Positions 58,205 through 64,000 of a stretch of DNA of 64,000 bases are shown here, in pieces (the stretch's first letter is position 1; every line of letters starts with the position of its first letter). The notes beneath the pieces were generated by a model. It was given only the letters and a program-made list of their open reading frames with translations, searched no databases and had not been told where the DNA came from. The stretch lies in NCBI GenBank assembly GCA_024280755.1, contig JAJRPN010000009.1:1-64000 (forward strand). Direction: 5' to 3'. This DNA comes from Planctomycetota bacterium (GTDB lineage: Bacteria > Planctomycetota > Phycisphaerae > Phycisphaerales > UBA1924). Position numbers and translations under genes: made by a program.

Positions 58205-59272
58205 TTAGCCGGCTTCTGCTCGTGGGTGAGCATCTTTGTAGGCATCTTCGACGCGTGCTGTCGAGAGGTGGGTATAGATCTGGGTGGTCGAGAGCGATTG
58301 GTGCCCGAGGAGTTCTTGGACAGATCGTAGGTCGGCACCATTGTCAAGCAGGTGTGTCGCAAACGAGTGACGCAGGGTATGTGGTGAGATGGTTGGATCG
58401 AGTCCAACGGTGCGGAGATATTTGTCGAGCTTTCGGCGGACCGAACGCGAGGAGAGTCGGCTGCCATGCTTGTTGAGGAACAACGACAATGACTCTTCGC
58501 CAGCGTCGCGGGCTGCCCAGATCGGTGCGAACTTCGCATCGTTGTTCATCAGTTCGATGTATCGGCGGATAGCACCGAGAGCATGCGAACCCAAAGGCAC
58601 GATGCGTTCTTTGCGTCCTTTGCCTCGGACATGCATCGCTTCATTCTCGAAATCAAGATCGTCGTGGTTGAGCCCGACAAGTTCGGAGACACGGATGCCG
58701 GTGGAGTAGAGTGTTTCGAGCATCGCACGATCGCGCCGGCCAAGCACATCGTTCTCGTTTGGTGCTGCTAGGAGACGCTCGATTTGTTCGATGGTGATGG
58801 CCTTTGGCAATCGCTTCGACTGGCGAGGCGTGCGGATGAGTGTCATCGGGTTATTGGTCGTAAAGCCCAGGCGATTGCCCCATTTGTAGAACGAGCGGAG
58901 GGTTGCGATTTTGCGTGCGAGGGTGGCGGGGGAGTAGCTTTGCTCGCCGAGGAATCCGAGGAATCCACGGATGAGATCAGCGTCTGCTTCGCAGATCATG
59001 GTAGTGATGGTCGGGCGATCGATCTTGCCCACAACATCATTGCCCGTCGCAGTGCGTGATTTGAAGGCGAGTTCTTCAGCTGCCTGATCAAGGGTGATGC
59101 CGGTATCTTCGCAAAGATATTCGATGAACTGACGCAAATCTGCACCATAGCACCGAGCGGTGTATGGCGAAAAATGTCGTTCATCGGTGAGATAGGATGC
59201 AAAGCTTTGGGTGATGGGAATGGTGGTCATGGGCGGACTCCGAGAGATCCAAACAGGATCGGTGGGTGGCAA
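58205..59272 (-). CDS. Tyrosine recombinase XerC/XerD family
   Basis: LYSTGIRVSELVGL; GKGRKERIVPLG; SPHTLRHSFATHLLDNGADLRSVQELLGHQSLSTTQIYTHL. Confidence 0.95.
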   Translation of the reverse strand: MPPTDPVWISRSPPMTTIPITQSFASYLTDERHFSPYTARCYGADLRQFIEYLCEDTGITLDQAAEELAFKSRTATGNDVVGKIDRPTITTMICEADADLIRGFLGFLGEQSYSPATLARKIATLRSFYKWGNRLGFTTNNPMTLIRTPRQSKRLPKAITIEQIERLLAAPNENDVLGRRDRAMLETLYSTGIRVSELVGLNHDDLDFENEAMHVRGKGRKERIVPLGSHALGAIRRYIELMNNDAKFAPIWAARDAGEESLSLFLNKHGSRLSSRSVRRKLDKYLRTVGLDPTISPHTLRHSFATHLLDNGADLRSVQELLGHQSLSTTQIYTHLSTARVEDAYKDAHPRAEAG

Positions 59273-59300
59273 TGGGATCGGTACAGTGATTTCTTTTGTG

Positions 59301-59600
59301 CTATCGGTCGTTCGATGGACCGGCTGAAGGTGTATCTACCTGATGATGGATAACTATTTCTGATGCGATGAGTTCTGCATCTGCCCAGGTCAGCTCGATG
59401 TTCGGATCGTCGGCGATTTCTGCCAATCGTTCGAGGAGATCGCCGGTTTGTTGGGGTGCGCAGGCAAACCGCCAGAAGTGGGGTGGCCTTTGTAGGGTGA
59501 CACAAACCATATCGCCAGCACTGTTATCTGGACCTGGACGATCAGCCTCAGCTTTTTTGCTGGTCGAGTAGTTTGGATGTTTTCTGTGTTGGTCGGTCAC
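59301..59600 (-). CDS. Hypothetical protein
   Basis: 99 aa ORF in - strand series. Confidence 0.45.
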   Translation of the reverse strand: MTDQHRKHPNYSTSKKAEADRPGPDNSAGDMVCVTLQRPPHFWRFACAPQQTGDLLERLAEIADDPNIELTWADAELIASEIVIHHQVDTPSAGPSNDR

Positions 59601-59638
59601 TGATGCACTCCGTTAGAGACGGGGCATCAGCTGCCCAG

Positions 59639-60436
59639 TCAGGGATTTGGGCGCCTTGTGTTGCGCATCGAGCGCGACAGGCGGAGCCATTCCTCGTCAA
59701 TCAAACGACCCACCGCGTGGTGGGCAGCAAACTGCGTGTACAAATCCATGCTTGCGGTATACACCCGCCAGGCGAGTGCCGAGTTCTGATTGCTGCGTCC
59801 ATCTGCATATGACTTGACAGCCATCAAGACTGAGTGGTCTCGGGCATCGAGGTGTTCGGAGACAACCGAGACAGGTTCACCCGCGAAGGAGAGTCCGTCA
59901 TAGGTGCCAAAGTCGGAAAACGACATCGTGAGTGCGCGAGTATCAAGGCGAGACTTGGCCGCGTTGGCCATCGAGCCCGGTCGGGCATAGAGGGCAAGGG
60001 CGAGCCCGATGATTGGCGGGTCGTATGGGTCATAGGCGGTGATCGATCCGGCGAGGACGGCGTCTGCACCCAGATATTCTGCGATTTTGTGAGCATCTGC
60101 GGAGGATTGGATTCCGTTTTTGAGTCCCAAAGCTCGCATTGCTTCGAGTGAGCGGTTGAGCGATAGGCAGCGGACGCCTCGGATGCCTTGGGCAGCTGCG
60201 ACGAGTGAGTCTCCAATATCCATCGAGTCGGCTACTGATGTTCCTGATTCGTTGATCGGTGGGATCACCGCCCAAAGCACATCGCCCAAAGCGGTGTCAT
60301 AGGGAGAAACGATGACTCCTGGAGGAAACATCTCGTCGCGCTTCTGGTTCATAGCGCATCCGGGCATGTTGATCGATGTGATCAACACAAGGGTTGCGAG
60401 AAGAACCGAAGCAAGCATGGTCTGTGCACTTGTCAT
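59639..60436 (-). CDS. Putative lipoprotein
   Basis: Signal peptide with lipobox-like NMPGC; conserved-looking IAEYLGADAVLAGSITAYDPYDPPIIGLALALY. Confidence 0.65.
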   Translation of the reverse strand: MTSAQTMLASVLLATLVLITSINMPGCAMNQKRDEMFPPGVIVSPYDTALGDVLWAVIPPINESGTSVADSMDIGDSLVAAAQGIRGVRCLSLNRSLEAMRALGLKNGIQSSADAHKIAEYLGADAVLAGSITAYDPYDPPIIGLALALYARPGSMANAAKSRLDTRALTMSFSDFGTYDGLSFAGEPVSVVSEHLDARDHSVLMAVKSYADGRSNQNSALAWRVYTASMDLYTQFAAHHAVGRLIDEEWLRLSRSMRNTRRPNP

Positions 60437-60553
60437 GGCGTCCTGCCGAATACAAAGACGAGCATCCATTCTCGCCTGAAGGTTCGATCCCGAACGAGTG
60501 TTCGGGGTGAAACTCGCCCAATGTTTTTCAACATTGGGCAAGTGGTGGGTGGG

Positions 60554-62179
60554 TTAGTTTCCGGTTTCGTTCTCGGTTGGGAAGGTTGCAAACGAGTCGG
60601 CCAAGTTTGGCATCATCACGCTTGCAGCCCGGATCGCTGGCGAGAGTTCCATCGACCAAAGATGGTCTTGGCCATCCATGTTGGAGACGAAGTAAATATC
60701 GTTGTTGCGTCCCCAGACTGGCATCAGGTCGATGGTATCGCCATTGGTAAGTTTGATCTTGCCGGTGCCTCGGGTCGAGACCATCCAGATGGTGGATGAA
60801 TCTGGGCGAGCGGTTGTTCCCTCGGACCATGATTCGGAGTTTGGAACTGCTGCGAAGGTGACGAACTTGCCATCGGGTGACCATGATGGGTTGATGAGTG
60901 CCTGGTTTGGAGCTGTCGCGATTTCTGTCTCTCGGCTTGCTGTCCCAGGATTTGGATTATAATCGAGTGTCCAGATCGAGAAAGCACGGTCGCCGCGTTC
61001 GCGTGAGCGTTGGAAGAGGATCTGATCTGCACCAGCGAGCCCGGTGCCTGCTACCGGGCACCACTCCGGGAAGAGTCCGAACCCGATGAACTGTGACCCG
61101 GTATCTGCGAGGACATCCTTGATCCAGATTTCCCAGCGTCCTGATTGTTGGCCAAGGCGACAGAATGCGATCTGCGTGCCATCGGGCGACCAGGTTGGGT
61201 GGAGATCATTGGCTGATTCATTGGTGAGTTGAACAACCTTGCCGCCTTCGAAAGGCATGATGTAAAGATCCCATGTGCCGCTGCGGTCTGATGCGAAGGT
61301 GATGAAGTTGCCGTCAGGTGAAATGGAAGGCATGACATCTTGTGCCGGGTCATCGGTCAGGCGGGTGACAACTGAACCATTGACTGACTTGATGTAGAGA
61401 TCTGCGGTCGGACGGTGCTGTGTCGAGGCAAAGATAAGATGGCGGCCGTCGGGTGTGACGATGGGATCGAAATCTGAACCTGCGTATGAGCTGGTGACCT
61501 GTCGCACATTGACGGTTGCGCGGGTCGCGTCGCCGTTGGTTTCGGAGGGAAGTTCTACACCCATCGCGTTGGCGTAGACGAACGCGGAGATATCGCCCGA
61601 GCGAAGAGCAGCGGGGGATGCTTTGTCATCGGTGAAGTATGGAGCACGCTTGACAGGGTTTGGTGCGTCTGCGTTTCCGAGTTGCATTTCAAAGTCTGGA
61701 TCTGTGTTGGTGGTCGTTGCTGAGCCGCCCGAGTTGTTGGCGGTAAACCCATTGTTAAAACCTGTGCTTTGGTTGTCTGGGGTGAAACCGTCGTTTGAAG
61801 CAAAGGTATTGGTCGGTGCTGGTGCAGCGGTTGACGCTGGGAAAGTGTTGGTTTCGTAGGGAGTCTGGTATGCTGGCGGGGTGAAGGAACTGGCGATTGG
61901 CTGCGAGTTCAGCGATGCGCTCGAGTTGCTCTGGAGGGTGGTCGAGTGGGAAGGGGTGAGTTGGGTGAATGATGTAGGCTCGGTATTGGCGACGAAGTAG
62001 GTGTTGGTCCGTGCTTGGGCAAGCTCGTTGCGTGCCTGATCTTTTTGGAGCTGGGATTGCTTGTTTTTGTTCCAGAATCCGGCCCGCTTTGCGCCGCATG
62101 CCGGGAGAACTGCGATTGTTCCTGCGAGTGCGAGGATGGTGAGCGGACGCATTGTGTGTTGGAAAGGTGTGCGGTTCAT
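60554..62179 (-). CDS. TolB-like WD40 (PD40) beta-propeller lipoprotein
   Basis: Lipobox VLPACGA; repeats FDPIVTPDGRHLIFAST, VMPSISPDGNFITFASDRSG, LHPTWSPDGTQIAF, INPSWSPDGKFVTFA. Confidence 0.88.
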   Translation of the reverse strand: MNRTPFQHTMRPLTILALAGTIAVLPACGAKRAGFWNKNKQSQLQKDQARNELAQARTNTYFVANTEPTSFTQLTPSHSTTLQSNSSASLNSQPIASSFTPPAYQTPYETNTFPASTAAPAPTNTFASNDGFTPDNQSTGFNNGFTANNSGGSATTTNTDPDFEMQLGNADAPNPVKRAPYFTDDKASPAALRSGDISAFVYANAMGVELPSETNGDATRATVNVRQVTSSYAGSDFDPIVTPDGRHLIFASTQHRPTADLYIKSVNGSVVTRLTDDPAQDVMPSISPDGNFITFASDRSGTWDLYIMPFEGGKVVQLTNESANDLHPTWSPDGTQIAFCRLGQQSGRWEIWIKDVLADTGSQFIGFGLFPEWCPVAGTGLAGADQILFQRSRERGDRAFSIWTLDYNPNPGTASRETEIATAPNQALINPSWSPDGKFVTFAAVPNSESWSEGTTARPDSSTIWMVSTRGTGKIKLTNGDTIDLMPVWGRNNDIYFVSNMDGQDHLWSMELSPAIRAASVMMPNLADSFATFPTENETGN

Positions 62180-62422
62180 CTTGTGAGCCTCTGCTTTGAG
62201 CGTGTGGTGGTCTCGTTTTTTTGGGCGTCGGGCTCCGCCCGTTCGTCCTGTCATTGCATATGCCGATGAATGCTCAATCTTGAGCTCGGCTCGCAACAGG
62301 TGGTGCATGCAGATCTCCGATCCACGACAAACATCACCCATGTAAAATCCTTTATCGGACGGGAAGGGTGAAAATCTTGAAGGGAGATAACCTCGCAGGG
62401 ACTTATAAATGGATATAGCACA

Positions 62423-62462
62423 AAAAAGTGTTGGGCGGGCCCCACCACAGGCCCGCCCAACA
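62423..62462 (-). terminator. Strong intrinsic terminator, minus strand
   Basis: Perfect 13-bp stem TGTTGGGCGGGCC-N8-GGCCCGCCCAACA followed by T6 on minus strand. Confidence 0.88.
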
Positions 62463-62518
62463 GGAGAGAGATACTGGTATCTCTACAGAATGGTTCGGTT
62501 TGATATTTTGAGTACCCT

Positions 62519-62806
62519 TTATACAACCCGCCGGCGGGACATCATCGCTGGGGTGTCGCCAGGGCGATCCCACCGGGCGTGTCGCCCTCGGGGTTGCTGG
62601 GCTGAGATGAGGTGATCAAGATAGGTATCAAGCGATTTTTGCTCGAACTGCTCGAGGTAATCAGCGGTTGCAGAGGTGTTGATGGAGATAATTTGATCGA
62701 CAACCTGTGTGCGTGAGAGCTTGATAGGCGGTGCCGGCAGGAGGTCTGCGTTTTTATCAGCGGATTTGGTGTTGATGGACTTTGTCCATGAAAAGAGGTC
62801 GGTCAT
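62519..62806 (-). CDS. Small hypothetical protein
   Basis: 95 aa ORF MTDLFSWTKSINTKSADKNADLLPAPPIKLSRTQVVDQIISINTSATADYLEQF with terminator downstream. Confidence 0.55.
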   Translation of the reverse strand: MTDLFSWTKSINTKSADKNADLLPAPPIKLSRTQVVDQIISINTSATADYLEQFEQKSLDTYLDHLISAQQPRGRHARWDRPGDTPAMMSRRRVV

Positions 62807-63163
62807 CTGGTGAGTCTCCATACTCGTTTGCTCGCACACGCAATGAGTTGGCAGCCTTGCCTTCTCCCGTGTGCTTGCTCGATATCGGGAGGTTTGTGCG
62901 CACACGAGGAGCGGATAACACACTCGGACCCATGATCGCGCGAAAATTATGCGCAGCGGGCGCAGGATCGGCAGCCCCACGGTGATGATCATGAAAGGAG
63001 CATGGTTGTGAGGTGTTCGTTCGTGCATGTTGTTCCATACTCCTTACGGGTTGCTTCGCCGTACTTTCACGCTACCATCGAGCCTTACAGCACGCCAATC
63101 TCGATAGGAAATCTTGGTGTACCAATTGGTATTCCAAGGAGTAGATTTTCAGGAGCATCCATC

Positions 63164-63538
63164 ATGAGCACACCAACCGATCGCGTCTATTCAGAGTCTC
63201 ACGAATGGCTCAAGGTCGATGGCGAAATCATCACCATCGGGCTGACTACCTTCGCGGTCGATCAACTCACCGATGTCACCTTCGTCGAAATGCAACCCGA
63301 TGGCACCATGGTCGATCCGGGTGATTCGGTCGGCGAGGTCGAATCGGTCAAAACGACCTCTGATATTTACTCGCCCGTCGGAGGCGAGATCATCGAGGTG
63401 AATGATGCCCTCGGGGAAAACCCCGAAATGGTCAACTCCGATCCATATGGTGATGGCTGGCTTGTGAAGATCAGAATTGAAGATCAGGGCACGCTGGGCA
63501 ACTGCATGGATGCCGAAGCATATGACGCGACACTCTGA
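63164..63538 (+). CDS. gcvH: Glycine cleavage system H protein
   Basis: YSESHEWLKVDGEIITIGLTTFAVDQLTDVTFVE; VESVKTTSDIYSPVGGEIIEVN lipoylation site; AGGAG at 63151. Confidence 0.96.
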   Translation: MSTPTDRVYSESHEWLKVDGEIITIGLTTFAVDQLTDVTFVEMQPDGTMVDPGDSVGEVESVKTTSDIYSPVGGEIIEVNDALGENPEMVNSDPYGDGWLVKIRIEDQGTLGNCMDAEAYDATL

Positions 63539-63610
63539 TGACGCATCACTCCGAGCCGAGTGTTTCTAGCACGATGCAACCCGATCGTGTGATTTCCTTA
63601 TAAGACTTCT

Positions 63611-64000
63611 ATGATCAATGCCACTGGCGTTCATAAATCATTCGCCATCGGCACACGCAAGGTCCACGCTCTGCGAGGCGTGGATTTAACCATCGACAAA
63701 CCGGGGTTCTATGCCATCATGGGGCGATCAGGATCGGGCAAGTCCACGCTCTTGCACATGCTCTCGGCGATGGATCGACCAGACAAAGGCCAGATCATCG
63801 TCTCTGGCAAAGCAATCCATTCGATGAGCGAATCCCAAGCGACGATGTTCCGGCGCAAGGACATCGGGGTGATCTTCCAAGCCTTCAACTTGATTCCAAC
63901 AATGACCGCATTGGAGAATGTCCAACTGCCGGGTTTGCTCGCGGGGGATCAATCCAAAGAACTTATGAATCGTTCGCATGAGTTGCTTGAGCTACTCGGG
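63611..64000 (+). CDS. ABC transporter ATP-binding protein (LolD/MacB-like), truncated at window end
   Basis: ATG at 63611; MINATGVHKSFAIGTRKVHALRGVDL; IMGRSGSGKSTLLHMLSAMDRP; not in ORF track because it runs off the edge. Confidence 0.9.
   Translation, partial: MINATGVHKSFAIGTRKVHALRGVDLTIDKPGFYAIMGRSGSGKSTLLHMLSAMDRPDKGQIIVSGKAIHSMSESQATMFRRKDIGVIFQAFNLIPTMTALENVQLPGLLAGDQSKELMNRSHELLELLG

Noticed and set aside
58205-59272. Xer recombinase as part of an integron or mobile element
   Set aside because: No attC-like sites, cassettes, tRNA target or transposase nearby; convergent with folK, so treated as housekeeping XerC/D.

Overview
This 64 kb bacterial chromosomal window most likely comes from a planctomycete, class Phycisphaerae or similar. 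That placement is an inference from protein style, a dockerin-like secreted protease and palindromic repeats; no 16S is present. The left 28 kb is a housekeeping/regulatory mosaic: PilT ATPase, an NtrC-type regulator with its kinase, IleS, HEAT-repeat protein, Fur-like regulator, metalloprotease, IspG, zinc-ribbon membrane paralogs, a solute-binding protein, Obg, PilZ, TlyA-like methylase, LpxI, and a lipoprotein/RDD/TPR cluster. From about 28.0 to 57.7 kb there is a nearly continuous + strand flagellar cluster: FlgN-like, FlrB/FlrC-like, FlgBC, FliEFGHIJ, MotE-like, FliK, FlgD, Flg_new, FlgE, FlbD, MotAB, FliL, FliN, FliOPQR, FlhBAFG, FliA. fliM is absent from its usual place. The right end has FolK, a Xer recombinase, lipoproteins, a TolB-like protein, GcvH and a truncated ABC ATPase. 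No complete novel defence or mobile system was found. The best leads are: a split zinc-ribbon paralog whose frames join at a perfect U_UUU_UUG -1 slippery heptamer; a two-copy palindromic element with covariation and a conserved asymmetric mismatch; a sigma-28-like promoter placing a hairpin at the predicted 5' end of motA mRNA; sigma-54-like promoters at flgB and fliF; and a FliN with a tandem N-terminal duplication in a locus without fliM.
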